DNA of 64,000 bases from Adiantum capillus-veneris. Its lineage: Eukaryota; Streptophyta; Polypodiopsida; Polypodiales; Pteridaceae. Below the pieces are notes generated by a model that was not told the origin of the DNA, made no database searches, and saw nothing but the letters and a program-made list of their open reading frames with translations. The stretch covers positions 26,673,013 to 26,737,012 of the forward strand of contig CM043968.1 of the NCBI GenBank assembly GCA_014529385.2, in the 5' to 3' direction. The position numbers and the translations under genes were made by a program. This document shows, in pieces, positions 52,469 to 64,000 of this stretch (position 1 is its first letter; each line of letters begins with the position of its first letter).

Positions 52469-54803
52469 CTTTGTGAAAAGCTTTGAACTTCTTACGAGAT
52501 AGAGCCTTTGTGAAAAGATCTTGAGGTTGTGTGGGATAGGCACATAATCAACAATTATTTTAAGTTTCTAAGATGTCTTATACTTTTTTGCTTAAAGTTG
52601 AGTACTTGTTTTAAGCCAAGTAAGTTGCGTCAACTTATTTTACACATGCCTTTTCTAAAAACATTTTTAAGCTAATAATGTTTTGTTTTATCTAGTTTTG
52701 TTTCGTAGCAAACTAAGTGATTTAGTTTGTTTGCTTGTTTGTTTGTTTGTTTGTTTGTTTTTGTTTTTCTTTTCTTTTCTTGTGTCCCCCCCTTTTATAG
52801 TTTTATGAGTGCTTTATTCCCTCTTATAATTCGTGAGTTTAGACTATTCTGAACTTATGAAGGTATAATTATTTTTCTTGCAAAGCTTCAGAGAGTAGCC
52901 AATTTTGGGCTTATAAGCCAAAGTACTTCATGTTCACCCACGTGCATATTTTACCCCCCGACAATTGGCCACAACCCAAAAAAACTTCAGCCTCTATGGA
53001 TTGATCTGTGCATCAAGGTCGAAAAGTGGGCAATTTAGTTATAAATCCCGACAAATACCCTAGATTTTGGCATAAATCTCGTACTGAGCTAGGTCTAGCA
53101 ACACATATCTATGTTCTAGCTCTAGTTTCCCTTTTACCTTCCCATATTATATGATCAACTTAGCATGAGAAAATCATTTGGGTAAAGCTAGATATTAGAT
53201 TTTATGACATTACCTCTCCCTTGACATCATAGTCGTCCTTGACTATGAGGTAGAGAAGATAAAAGTCTTAGTCATTAGTCTATGTTTCTTAGCTGATAAA
53301 GGATCTCTTTTTACCCTACAACATCATTCTAGAATGGATGACTAGTTCATTTGGTGCTTGGGAGACTCGGATGCTGCAAGCATGTTTGCTCTTTAGTCCC
53401 TATCATAGTTCCAAAGTAGAGTGACAAATTCTACTTGGTGTTTGAGAGATGTTGTCATCACAAACATGATTCTAAGCATGCATACTACTTAAATTTGTGT
53501 ACAATCAAAAGAGAAGTAGTCTTATAAGACAAAAACATTGTTCATTTATAAAGCTGTTAGCAACAAGCTAACCCGTGTAACATTTTTCGGGAGCTTTTAT
53601 TGTAAAAACACTTATTCTTTTGGTACAACTTGTGAATTGTACGGTTATACGGTATGGTATGAATCCGTACATATGTACGGATCCAACTTTAGTTTGCTGA
53701 TTAACTACGGAGCGAGATAAAAACATTGGAGTTCTAACTAGAAATGAACTCTATACCTACTTCTGGGCATTGATGAGCCGGTTCCAAATTTGTTTAATGT
53801 TACTGTGTGATGCATGATCTCAAAATTTATGTTTTGTATTCTTGCTTTAGGATCTAAGAAAGGGCCAGTTGTCTTATGTCTTCGTTATTGTAAAGAGATT
53901 GATATTTAGGGATTCAAGGCTTAGCAGTTTTGTCTTGTGTCCTTGGTGGTATCGACTGAAGTTTTGTAAAAGTTCAAATAAGCTCTTTTGTTTTTCCATA
54001 TCTTTGTTCAATAAAATTTTTGCTGTTAAACAAAAAAAAAGGTTTAGTTCAAAGCAGAAGCGTCCTTGGTGGTAAAGCGTCCTTGGCAGAAACATTTTTA
54101 AGCAGAAGCGTCCATGAAGTTTCTAAACGTGTTGTATGAACTGAGTTTCAAAAGTTTCGAACCGATTCCAACTAGTTTATGAAATGCCACAATAGAAGTT
54201 TCATCAAAATCTTTGAGTGTGAAGCTATAAACATGTATGCTGGAGCTTACATTCATAACACATTTACACACAAACCAACGTTACAAGACCAAGAGATTAA
54301 AAACTTACCTTGAAGTTGTAAACTTCAGTCGAAGTAACATATGGACAAGACCATGTGACTTAAAACGCTAGTAGAAAGCATTCGTCTTTGAAATGTTCAA
54401 GAGAAGTTTTGAAATGTTTCTCGAGTTTCTTTGATTGAAGAAACGAGTTTCTTGGCAAGTATGGGTTGTATTGACTGAAGTTGAAAAGTTAGATGAACTT
54501 AATTCAAATGAGCTCTTTTGTTTTTCCATGTGTTTTGTAGGGTCATTGGTGGTATCAATTGAAGTCCCTGTAAAAGATAGATGAAATTAATTCAAATAAA
54601 CTCTTTTGTTTCTTTGGTGTGTGCTTTGAGCAAGTGTTTATCCTTTTTTGACCTTATTGTCCTTAAGTTAAGATTTTTCTGACCTTATGAAGGTTCATAA
54701 TGCTTTTAAGGGAAAGTATACCCCTGTATTCAAGACCGCATAAGAGCATGTACGCACAAATGTGGATGTGTTTGTGGGTGTACTTATTGTTGGTGATGTG
54801 CAG
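52469..54803. other. AT-rich non-coding stretch
   Basis: Contains a (GTTT)n run at about 52725-52764 and the palindrome at 53663-53682. Repeated phrases recur: CAAATRAGCTCTTTTGTTTTTCCAT near 53970, 54500 and 54590, and GAAGCGTCC three times at 54057-54111. No supported exon or RNA gene. If the VMA12-like gene is real, part of this is its intron or upstream region. Confidence 0.5.
53663..53682. repeat. Perfect 20-bp palindrome
   Basis: ATCCGTACATATGTACGGAT reads the same on both strands. GTACGGTTATACGGTATGG lies just left of it. Function unknown. Confidence 0.9.
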
Positions 54804-55107
54804 GACTACATGTGGTGGTTCTCATGTTTACTGGCTACCTTGTCGGATATTTTCTGTTTCGGTCTCAGTTTGGAGGAAGCTCAGTTCTGGTAAGATATGA
54901 GTAGTCTGGTTGCGAAGTGTGACTATTTCGGTCAACTCATTTTATGATTTTTTGTTTCCATTGTAGCATGCGGCAGGTGGCATTTCAGGCATGGTAGTTG
55001 CAATGCTTATAGAAACTGTGCTCTTTATTATTAGAGCGACCAGTATTGATGGTGTAAAACCCAAGGTGAAGAAAGCCCCTTCTCGGAGTATACCAAAGAA
55101 GGATTAG
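54804..55107 (+). CDS. VMA12-like (TMEM199 family) C-terminal exons, partial
   Basis: Two exons, 54804-54889 and 54967-55107, with a 77-bp intron (GTAAGA...TTGTAG). They encode LHVVVLMFTGYLVGYFLFRS, QFGGSSVL, then HAAGGISGMVVAMLIETVLF, IIRATS and a Lys-rich tail ending KKD. Two membrane segments flank a short loop. The pattern LHVV..MFTGYLVGY with AAGGI..MLIETxLFIIR fits my recollection of plant VMA12, an ER membrane factor for V-ATPase assembly. The first exon starts after GTGCAG at phase 1, so upstream exons are required; I could not find them. A partial pseudocopy is possible. Confidence 0.55.
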
Positions 55108-57210
55108 TGTGTGATGTGGATGGTCTTAAGGAAAAGAAAGCCCCAAGTCAGATGAAAGCAAAGAAGGATAAGTCAGTAATTTTTTTGGAGGTGACTATTC
55201 TTCACCTTGTACTTCTTGTTCTTTATTTGAAAAATGAGAGCAATGGTCATTCTTCATGTCAAATGGAAGGAACGAAAGGGTAGTCATGAAGTGTGCAAGT
55301 GACATGCATATAGGAAAGGATAATTATCTTGATTGGTTGCAACAAATACATAACAGGAGCCAAACAAATACAGAACGGTCCATAAAAAATGTTCACATAT
55401 ACAACAAACTTGTGCTTTAGGAAGAGTTTCCCCCCCCTTTGGGTCTTGTTAGCCTCCTTTGTGTTGTATTTAAAAATGTTCGCCTATCAATGATTTTTCA
55501 CATTGAAGCTGTTGCTTCTTAATTCATCGAAATGGAGACATCGCCGTTGACTGCCACTTCTCTTTCATGAATGGCACAAGCTCGCTATAATTCTGATTCG
55601 AGGTGCAAGTAGGGTATGTGATGCTTCTAGGCAGAATGTGACACAAAATTTTCTTGAAATGGTAGTCCATTAGAATCTTGCATGAGAGGAGGTTAAATAG
55701 GTTATCTTGTGGACGTTAAGTTCCCATCTCCTTCCTGCAATTCGTGGTCTCTATAGCTACTTGACTTGTAGGCTTCTAGATAGTTTTGTGACTTGCATTT
55801 GGAAAATGAGCTCTACTCTTTTCATCTTGGACTTGGGAATACAAGTACCAAGTCAAAGCATCTAAATCTTTGGTTTTGATATCATTAAAACCCTACTTAG
55901 GGACGCTAGCGACAGTAATGATTTTGTGGCCCTCTGAAGGCATCAATCACATTTGGCAACTCTAGGCTTTGTGAGGAAGCATAGCAGGGCTTGATGCTTT
56001 GTGGTGAATAACTTTGTGCCGGTAATGCGCTTTGATTGTCCCAATTCGTGGTCTCTATAGCTACTTGACTTGTAGCCTTCTAGATAGTTTTGTGACTTGC
56101 ATTTGGAAAATGAGCTCTACTCTTTTCATCTTGGACTTGGGAATACAAGTGCCAAGTCAAAGCATCTAAATCTTTGGTTTTGATATCATTAACACCCTAC
56201 TTAGGGACGCTAGCGATAGTATTGATTTTGTGGCCCTCTGAAGGCATCAATCACATTTGACAACTCTAGGCTTTGTGAGGAAGTGTAACAGGGCTTGATG
56301 CTTTTAATGTGGTGAAAAACTTTGTGTTGGCATTCCACCTTTCTTATTGAGGGTCTAAGAATGATTGATCGTATACCACCATCTATTTCATTGGTTTGAT
56401 GCTACATGACATTGTGCTTTTTACTCCCACCTTTCATAGCAACAACTAAGGTTTTCCTTAAGGTGTAGAGATCTCTAGATTGTAGCGGTAAACATGAATT
56501 GACACACATGCATGGAAAAGTTGGCCCTATGAGATCTGATTAATCCACAAAGGGGAGGAATCCTCCAAAGCTTTGAACTTCTTAGGAGATAGAGCCTTTG
56601 TGAAAAGATCTTCAGGTCGTGTGGGATAGGCACATAATCAACAATTATTTTTCTTGCAAAGAGTCTCTTGGTGTATTATGGTAATGCATCTCAATGTGCT
56701 TGGTGAGTATGAAATACTTGGTTCCTTGTCACTAGTAATGGGCTTTGATTGTTTGTCGTTGCAAGACTATGGTTTGGTCACCAAAATCGGCCATAATGCT
56801 TTTGGGCCAAACACACTCTTATGCATAATTGGATGTTTTCACAATATGCCGCTTGTTGCTCAACCATGATATGCATTAATCACCAAGCATGAAGCAAAAA
56901 CCGTTGTGGACACATGAAAGTTGTGGTAACCAACCCAAATTTTAATTGAAAAAGTCTTGTAATTGTTGAAATGGTCCGCAATGCCAGAACTGTGCAACAA
57001 TGTTTGCAAATACATTGTCTAACATAAAGCAAATGTCTCAAAATAGTGATGCAAGAAAATTGAGTCTAATATCTCAAAAGAAAGAACCATCTAAATTAGT
57101 CTTAAAATCATATCTGCGCTTTTCATTTGGTTTGGTGTGCAACATGTTAAGAGAACAATGATAGCAAATACTTAACCCATATGCGTAACTTTACAATCCA
57201 CATTTTCTAC
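55108..57210. other. Non-coding stretch with a 304-bp tandem duplication
   Basis: Copy 1 is 55738-56041 and copy 2 is 56042-about 56325, both starting CAATTCGTGGTCTCTATAGC; they differ at scattered bases. Just after the VMA12-like stop, AAGAAAGCCCC and AAAGAAGGAT recur at 55135-55170, a decayed local repeat of the coding end. AGCTTTGAACTTCTTAGGAG at 56569 repeats sequence at 52478. No gene is supported. Confidence 0.7.
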
Positions 57211-57940
57211 TTTGGCCATTTCTTTGATGTTGGACTCGACGGTTTGACTCAACGGTTGGTGTGGTTTGTCCACATTGTCCTTGAGTTTGATCACGGCCTC
57301 ATCCTCACGGCATTGCAAGCTTCTTGGTGGGGGATGAGAGGGTTTGAGAAATTATGCCACCACTTGACCACAAAGGATGCAAAGATTATAGTGGCATGAC
57401 AATAATAGGGGATTATATAAATAGTCCTAACTTGATTGGGCTATTAATATTGTAACTAAGGATTAGAAATGAGAGGAGTTTTTGAGAGATTGAGAGAGAG
57501 AGAAAGAGGAGAAGAGATGGTGGACGAAGGTAGCCCAATGCTCATCAATGGACAACAATAGGGAGAGAATGGTAAGAGCAAGAAGGCATTGCCAGAATGG
57601 AAAAAGTAGAATCTCTTTCATGGAAGAGGGCGTGAACAGAAACCCATTTTTCTCTCCCACATGCTAGAGAAAAAAGTGGACTTAAACCAAGTTTAAAGAG
57701 GTAGGGAGTGAAGGTGTGAAGAAGGTTTGATAGGTTTTTGTTCACATGATAGAAAAGCCAAAGTAGAACTAGAGAAGTGTATATTGCTTGAGTAGAATTT
57801 TCAAGAGGTAGGGCCCACACTTACAAAGAAATGTGAGAGGCTTCATTGCGGAGAACATTAAGGGTTAATATAGTTGTTCGTCTTTCCTCTTTTTTTTGTT
57901 TACCTGAAAAGTGTTTATCTCCTTATGGGGGAGGTTTCTT
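57211..57940. repeat. Dispersed repeat R1, copy a
   Basis: Matches 60968-61821 in order: TTTGGCCATTTCTTTGATGT, GATCACGGCCTCATCCTCAC, GCAAGCTTCTTGGTGGGGGA, a GA-rich patch, AATTTTCAAGAGGTAGGGCC, GCTTCATTGCGGAGA, AAGGGTTAATATAGTT and CTTATGGGGGAGGTTT. No protein family recognised. Inserts differ between copies, so the pair is old. Confidence 0.75.
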
Positions 57941-58622
57941 ACATCCTTCCTCTCTTAAAGAAGTCGAGATGTCCTCATTTTGAAAATTAATTCAAAAACT
58001 ACATCGACTCACAATCATTTACTAAAGAGGCATCTATGGATGAAAAATTTGTTAGTATAATTTCAAAGCTTGAAATGTACATTTATCAAATCGACTTGCA
58101 ATTTGTGATGTATTTTGAAATGGACTCAATAGAAATTAGGTTTTTGGGATTTGCTAGACGATTACAATAGAGAGGACTATGATTCTTGTGTTTTTTGTTC
58201 TCAATGATCAGGAATTCATTTAGACTTAAACCTTGAGAAAACTTCCTTAGAGACCATTTGATATGTGTAATGATTCCTTGCTATCTTAGACAATCCTTTG
58301 GTAATTCTTGGAACCCCTTTTATTTGTTGGCTCATATCTCTAGCATTTAATGAGAGTCTTTATCTTCGTACATATAGTTTGGCCAAGTCAAAGACGTGAT
58401 GCAATTGTAGTCATCTCAACATCTAGGTGTTGCTAAGTTATAGACAAATCTTGTTAGAAGATGGCTCATACAAAATGATGATAAAAAGTCCAAGCGCTAA
58501 AATTCTTAGTCCAAATGTTTGAAGCACATTAGGTGTATATCGTGGCATTTGCAATTCCAAAAGCCCAAGACTTCTTTATGGACATGTAGACAATCTCTCT
58601 ACTACTATTGAATAAATCTTGT
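57941..58622. other. No feature seen
   Basis: AT-rich, no open frame of note, no recognisable element. Confidence 0.6.
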
Positions 58623-59006
58623 AAATGCTAGTGATTGCAATACTTTGGATAGCATGGTGGAGCCATATCCATTTCAAACTAAGTATACATGCACTTGGGG
58701 ATGGGATGCAAAATATTCCCTACCATACCCGAACCCAACCCTCCATGTGTTTACAACCCTCCATGTGTTTACAAAGCACCTTGCATTGGATGACTTTTGT
58801 TTTGCTTGTTTAAGTTTGAGAAAATGCTAGTGATTGCAATACTTTGGATAGCATGGTGGAGCCATATCCATTTCAAACTAAGTATACATGCACTTGGGGA
58901 TGGGATGCAAAATATTCCCTACCATACCCGAACCCAACCCTCCATGTGTTTACAAAGCACCTTGCATTGGATGACTTTTGTTTTGCTTGTTTAAGTTTGA
59001 GAAAAT
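58623..59006. repeat. 199-bp tandem duplication with nested 18-bp duplication
   Basis: Copies begin AAATGCTAGTGATTGC at 58623 and 58822. The first holds an extra 18-bp direct repeat (ACCCTCCATGTGTTTACA twice) that the second lacks. Copies are otherwise almost identical, so the event is recent. Confidence 0.9.
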
Positions 59007-60401
59007 GATGATTATCAAATCTACTTTGTGCTTTGCTAAGCAATGAGTTTTCTTTTCTCTTGCAATGTAGCTTGATATTCTTTTTGGTTAGGGGTGTTAA
59101 CTTTTTCTAATTCATAATGATTTTTCAAAAAAATTCAAAAGTGTGTTGAAATATAAATACCTCCTTTTGTATGACAATAAAAATTAAGTTTGTGTATTGA
59201 TGGATCGAAAATTATTAAACCATTTCAAAGTTGTTGAGCATAAAGTTGTTCAAAAACTCTACAGAGTCTATATTCGTTCTTTGTTTCTTTCTATTAAACC
59301 TCGGAGTTTTCAATAGGATATGGGATACATGGATGGCCAATTCTGCACACCCTTATTCTATTTTTCCCCTGAAATCTTTGATACTTCTTTGTTTTTTTTT
59401 TAATGGAAAGGACTCTCCTGCATGCATCATCTTCTCGAGTTTAGAAGATGCAAGTGAGAGGATTTTCCGATCATATCTAAATTCTTTTATTCATGCAAAT
59501 TAAAACCTCTTTGTACGTTTGTAAAAGTTTAATCCTCTTTACATTCTCATCTATTTATGATAAGTTTTTTTTTTCCCAAGAATTTTATTTGCTTCTTCTT
59601 CAAAACTCCAAAATCTCTAACCTTGTTGATTTCTAAGTGCAATGAAAAAACTTTAAGCTTTGATAGAGTTATTGAGGGACCTCACTTGAAAGTCATTTCC
59701 CACACATTGGAGGGGTTGTCGATCCCTCGATCTCTTTTGAGAACGAGGGAATATGAACTAGTCCTCTAGTGTGAGGAGTCTATCTTGCAATTATAGTTTG
59801 CCTACATCAAGGAAAGCACATGCATTCTTGTGTCCACCCTGTCACCTGCTTTCCAATGAGAAAAGTAAATTGTGCGTCTTTCTATTTTAGCACATATTTT
59901 CACTTATGCAATATAAAATACATAGTTCTTTGGGGAACACTTTAACCATTTTGCAGTGCAAACAATTAAAATAACTTATCACAAACAAAAAATCATCTCA
60001 TCGTTCATAATTTGAGAACAAGAGCAAACCCTCAATTGGATGGTACAAATGAGTTAAGATCATTAGTATTAAACAAAATTCAATCCTCATCGTTTTCAAT
60101 TTTGTATAATCATTTCACAAAAGAATCTCATAATGTAACAATCACACCCTTCAACTAATCGATCTAGTTGAGTTACTCTCAGTGCACCGAGTTATCTCTC
60201 ATGGGGACGTACACCATCCTTGCTTAGGAAACTTATGGCATGGGATGGCATCCTCTCACTCCATCAATGAGCACTTAGCTCCATCGTGCATTTCCACACA
60301 TAAACCCAACCTACTTAGAATCTGATTCTAATTTATAAGTAGTTATCGCAATGCAATCCCTCGATCACCATTAGTTACCCTGGGGGTCTGTAGCTACCCA
60401 A
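59007..60401. other. No feature seen
   Basis: AT-rich. Short open frames (59231, 59557) show no family resemblance. Confidence 0.6.
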
Positions 60402-60750
60402 ATGCACTATTCAGAATTGGTTACCCCTCCTTGGTGCCTTGCTAAGACAATTACCCTTGGTGTTGCCAAGTTATAAATAAGATCTTTTGAACAAAAGTTT
60501 ACTAATCCAAGCTTTTAATATCTTGCTTCAAACATAGAGTATACCAATTATTCTAGCATCTTCGAACATACCATAATGCACTATCAAGCATTGGCTACCC
60601 CTACTTGGTTCCCTGCCAAGAAGATTATCCTTGATGTTGCCAATTTATTAAAAAAACTTTTGAACAATAGTTTAGTAATCCAAGATTTTAATATCTTGCT
60701 TCCAACAGAGATTATACCAATTATTCTAGCATCTTCAAACATACCATACA
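60402..60750. repeat. 174-bp tandem duplication
   Basis: Copies begin ATGCACTAT at 60402 and 60576 and share GCTACCCCT or GTTACCCCT, TTGGTGTTGCCAA-type, AATATCTTGCTT and ACCAATTATTCTAGCATCTT. Diverged more than the 199-bp pair. Confidence 0.85.
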
Positions 60751-60967
60751 TGAAAAATCAAAATCTAAAGTTAAATAAAATCAACAAGTTGTGTTTATGT
60801 GGCATGCAGTCGTCCTCCAAAATCCTCTTTTATGGTGGCATACATGCGTGTTTAGAGGAAGAAGGTATTCCTTACATTACGATGAGGAGACATTTGGTAA
60901 GTTGCTATTGCGGGGCAAGATCAGCATATCCATCGTTACTAGGAGGTTCCAGAGGAGGAGTCTCTAG

Positions 60968-61152
60968 TTTGGCCATTTCTTTGATGTTGGACTCCACGTG
61001 TGTTGCAGGCCGTCCATGCCTTCCTTAGGTTTGATCACAACCTCGTCCTCACAATATTGCAAGCTTCTTGGTGGGGGAGGAGAGGAATCTACTAAGTTAT
61101 TTTAATTCCTTTGTTTAATGGTTTCACTTGTGTGTTTGTGTGTGTGTGTGTG

Positions 61153-61201
<49 letters not shown>

Positions 61202-61604
61202 CAAGTTTTGATTTGAAAAAGGTAGAAAAAAAACAACAATGTGAACGAGGGCTACACGAAGTTGAAATAAGCAAAGAAAACTATAACCAAATGTCTATCT
61301 ACAAAATTCATTTTTTGACGTTTGGTCCACTTTTGGATACATGTCATGAATACCTTACCCCCATCGATATATTATAAGCTAGGTTTTACTTTTCATCCTA
61401 AAAACAATCAAATAATCTCTTAAATTAAAAATTATGCCACTAACCTAAAAATAGATAGTTCTCAAGGAATCTTAGTTTTTGTCCACTCGACAACACCACA
61501 AATACTTTTAACATTTGTACTTTATTGCAAAAAAGAACTTTTTCAAGTTAGCTTTGAAAATTAAATAATTTTGAATATATATCTATAAATTAGAGAGAGA
61601 GAAT

Positions 61605-61639
<35 letters not shown>

Positions 61640-61821
61640 GAATCCAAAGATTTTTCATATGTGTCCTGACTAGAATTTTTAAGAGGTGGGGCCACACTTA
61701 CAAGGAAGAGTGATGGGCTTCATTGCAGAGAGCATCAAGGGTTAATATAGTTTTCCGTCCTTCCTCTTTTCTTTTCTTTTTTAACGTCAAAAGTGTTTAT
61801 CTTCTTATGGGGGAGGTTTAT
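60968..61821. repeat. Dispersed repeat R1, copy b, with microsatellites
   Basis: Second copy of R1. It contains a (TG)n then (GA)n compound microsatellite at 61130-61196 and another (GA)n at 61605-61637. The GA tracts lie where copy a has only a short GA patch, so they are expansions. Confidence 0.75.
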
Positions 61822-62161
61822 TACAAATTATCTTCATATATAGAAGGTTAGGATAAACACGTGAGATTTTTTATTAGATAGGGCATATTTTGGGTCATTG
61901 CTCTATACAACATGATGCAACCTTTCTAGAGCTTGAACTATTTCATTAGTCTGATACAAATTAGACCAGATTATTTGCCCTCTTCCTTGGATGGTTATCC
62001 TTAGCTTTACTAATGGATACGAGAATATGAATGATTCTAATTCTTGGCCAAATGAGTGTCCCTGCCATACTGGAAACACATATGTTACTATACATATGTG
62101 GTAGTGATGTTGTGAACACATTTAGGACTACTGGGGTCTTTTTTCCCTCACTTGGAGGTTT
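61822..62161. other. Region before copia element, LTR start not found
   Basis: The copia 5' LTR must begin somewhere left of 62322, but I see no clear TGTTGG start to mirror the TTCCAACA end. Confidence 0.4.
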
Positions 62162-62181
62162 CCCCCCCCCCCCCCCCCCCC
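62162..62181. repeat. C20 homopolymer
   Basis: A run of 20 C. Length may be unreliable in assembly. Confidence 0.9.
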
Positions 62182-62199
62182 GTGCATTGCATATACGTC

Positions 62200-62345
62200 C
62201 ATCATTCTATGGCTAACTAATCTTTCCATTGTGCACTAAGAAATACTACTATTTGTTGTGCACCTTGAGCTTTTTCATCTTCTCCAAGCTGTGTGTGTTT
62301 CCCTGCGACCCTATTTCCAACAATTGGTATTAGAACAGCTTGCAT
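62200..62345 (+). repeat. 3' end of copia 5' LTR and primer site
   Basis: LTR end TTTCCAACA at 62314-62322, then AT, then TGGTATTAGAAC from 62325, an initiator-Met site with two changes from TGGTATCAGAGC. This layout is typical of plant Ty1/copia. Confidence 0.7.
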
Positions 62346-62632
62346 CCTCCAGGGCATAGTCATCAGCATCGCTAACACATGCCTGCTTACTTTCTCCAAT
62401 TTGGGTGAGCGTTTGCTCATATTTTCCATTCAGACTCATTTCAGCCTTCGTTTCCACTATAAGCAATACTGTGCATGCAATTTTGTCCTTTTCTATAGAA
62501 TTTGTGTCGGTGCAATTTTATGCAGAATAGGTTTTTTACAGTCTTCTTTGGGTTGTGCTATATAGCACGTCTTGGTCCTACTTCATTTTACCTCTTTGTG
62601 GGAGGCTTTCACATCAGGTGTAGTCACCCGTC

Positions 62633-64000
62633 ATGGCTGACAACAACACATATGTGTTAAAGATGTTTGTTGCTGAGGATCAATTGAATGGGGACAATTA
62701 CCCAATGTGGGTTTACATGATGCAACATGTTCTTGTGTCAAAGGGCGTTTGGAATGTTGTGTAAGGCATTGATGTACATCCAGATTCTGTGGATGCAGGC
62801 GCTATTGAGGATGTTGCAAGGTTTGGTGGCAGGATTGTTGCTGCTAGAGTTGTTTTGCCTACAGCTGAGCAAGCTCGTTTTGGGATGTTAGAGATGTGTA
62901 GGCTCATGCATTGATTGCCTTATCTATGAAGCACACTATTACTCCTCACATTCGCTCAGTTAAATCAACTAAGCAGGCTTGGGACATTCTGGCTGGTCTT
63001 TATGCAAGGCGCAATGAGGCTAAAATTGCATTGTTATGTAAAGAGCTAGAGTCAAAGATTCGGCACGAGAAAGATGACATGGACACTTTCCTTGCTGGTA
63101 TCAAGGATATTAATGAGCAACTCATTTTTGCAATCAAAGTCATTTATGACAGTTCCCTTGTGCAAAATGTTCTTGATGCTTTGCCAGATTCTTACCATGC
63201 TTTTGCTAGTACTTGGAGACTTATGACCCAAGGAAATCTTGATGTTAGTTGCTCAAAGAAAAGGTGGTAACAGCAATGTGGCCACTTCTCATGGTTCTTC
63301 AGCGAGTGGCAAATCACCCTGTTTCCAATGCTTCTGTTCGCAACACCTCATCAGGGAATTCTAGTAATGAAATGGGCAAAAAGAAGATACATGCCATTAT
63401 TGCAAGGTTAATGATCACTTGCTTAAGCAGTGTCCAAAATTGAAGGCAAAAGAGTCTAAGAAGAAAGAGGTTGGTTCCACTACAAGTGCAGCTATTATAT
63501 AATCTTCTGTAAAAGGAGATGTATTTTGGGTAAGATGCAGTGTTTGAAGTTTTGAAATGATGGTTCAACCAGGGCTACATGCATAGTGATGTTTGTGGCC
63601 TTATGCAAACTCCGTCCTTGGGCAATTACCTGTACTTCGTGACTTTCATTGATGATTACTTTAGGCATGCATGGGTGTATCCGCTTAAAGCTAAGTCCGA
63701 AGTGTTTATGTGCTTCAAGCAATTTTTGGCTATGGCTGAAATGTCTGTAAATGTACTATGGGTACCCTCCATTTAGATCAAGGGGGGGAGTATATGTCTC
63801 ATGTGTTTAATGCATTTCTGGCTAGTCGTGGGATAAAACAACAACGTACAGTTCCGTATACAACTCAACAAAATGATGTTGTTGAAAGAAAAAATAGGTC
63901 GCTTACAAAAATGACACGATGTATGGTCAAGAGTCAACCTTTCCCACATTCGTTTTGACTTGAGGCCATCATGTGTGCTACTTATGTACTTAACATGTGT
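62633..64000 (+). pseudogene. Ty1/copia gag and integrase, decayed, runs off the window
   Basis: Starts MADNNTYVLKMFVAEDQLNG (62633). Gag: LNGDNYPMWVYMMQHVLVSK, IRSVKSTKQAWDILAGLYAR, ELESKIRHEKDDMDTFLAGI, NVLDALPDSYHAFASTW. Zinc knuckle CHYCKVNDHLLKQC (63392-63433). Integrase core: HSDVCGLMQTPSLGNYLYFV, TFIDDYFRHAWVYPLK, LDQGGEYMSHVFNAFLASRG, VVERKNRSLTKM, giving the D, D and E of the catalytic triad. The protease and GAG-pre-integrase zinc region, usually between knuckle and HSDVCG, are missing (63480-63575). Stops at about 62764 and 62899 and later frameshifts disable it. Confidence 0.85.

Noticed and set aside
1-64000. tRNA genes
   Set aside because: The tRNA-like stretches are primer sites of 12-18 bp complementary to tRNA ends; I saw no cloverleaf.

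Overview
The window is a repeat-rich stretch of a plant nuclear genome, almost certainly a land plant. The evidence is chromodomain-bearing Ty3/gypsy elements, an initiator-Met tRNA primer site beside many LTRs, fragments of plant-type 25S rRNA, a hAT-type MITE, and two exons with GT-AG borders resembling the tail of plant VMA12. I cannot name the species. No complete host gene is visible.

Bases 1-29856 are a stack of LTR retrotransposons inserted into one another, resolved by matching 5-bp target-site duplications (TSDs). A C-type LTR (1088-1204 and 29798-29856) holds gypsy element E (1205-29792, TSD gaatt). E holds a tandem LTR array D (2051-20874, TSD caaga) and solo LTR F (23256-25912, TSD tcacc). 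D holds element A (2264-12968, TSD ctttg), which holds its own relative B (5552-10909, TSD gcaac). F holds solo LTR G (23628-25108, TSD gcatg). That is five levels including the host LTR. A and B are non-autonomous: most of pol is missing and a fragment of a related LTR sits in its place. The D array has five tandem LTRs, two decayed gag-protease units, and two short units whose interior is a sense 25S rRNA fragment.

Bases 29857-41088 are older debris: gypsy remnants J, K and L, truncated LTRs of the C and F types, a hAT MITE with an exact 8-bp TSD, and a gypsy reverse transcriptase with an inverted piece. Bases 41089-51776 are a probable solo LTR (I) split by the best-preserved element, M (41443-50141, minus strand, TSD tctca). 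M has near-identical 1479-bp LTRs and all gag, protease, RT, RNase H, integrase and chromodomain regions, broken only by two frameshifts.

Bases 51777-64000 are AT-richer and mostly non-coding: microsatellites, three local tandem duplications, a dispersed duplicate pair, two exons of a VMA12-like gene, and at the right edge a decayed Ty1/copia element that runs off the window.

Three signals cut across the separate LTR families. One is a roughly 26-bp AATAAA-containing motif in at least 18 LTR copies. The second is a short stem-loop with an AGGR loop just upstream of the polypurine tract. The third is repeated TGACGTGGC-type bZIP motifs. These suggest shared cis-acting signals in a related group of plant gypsy elements.
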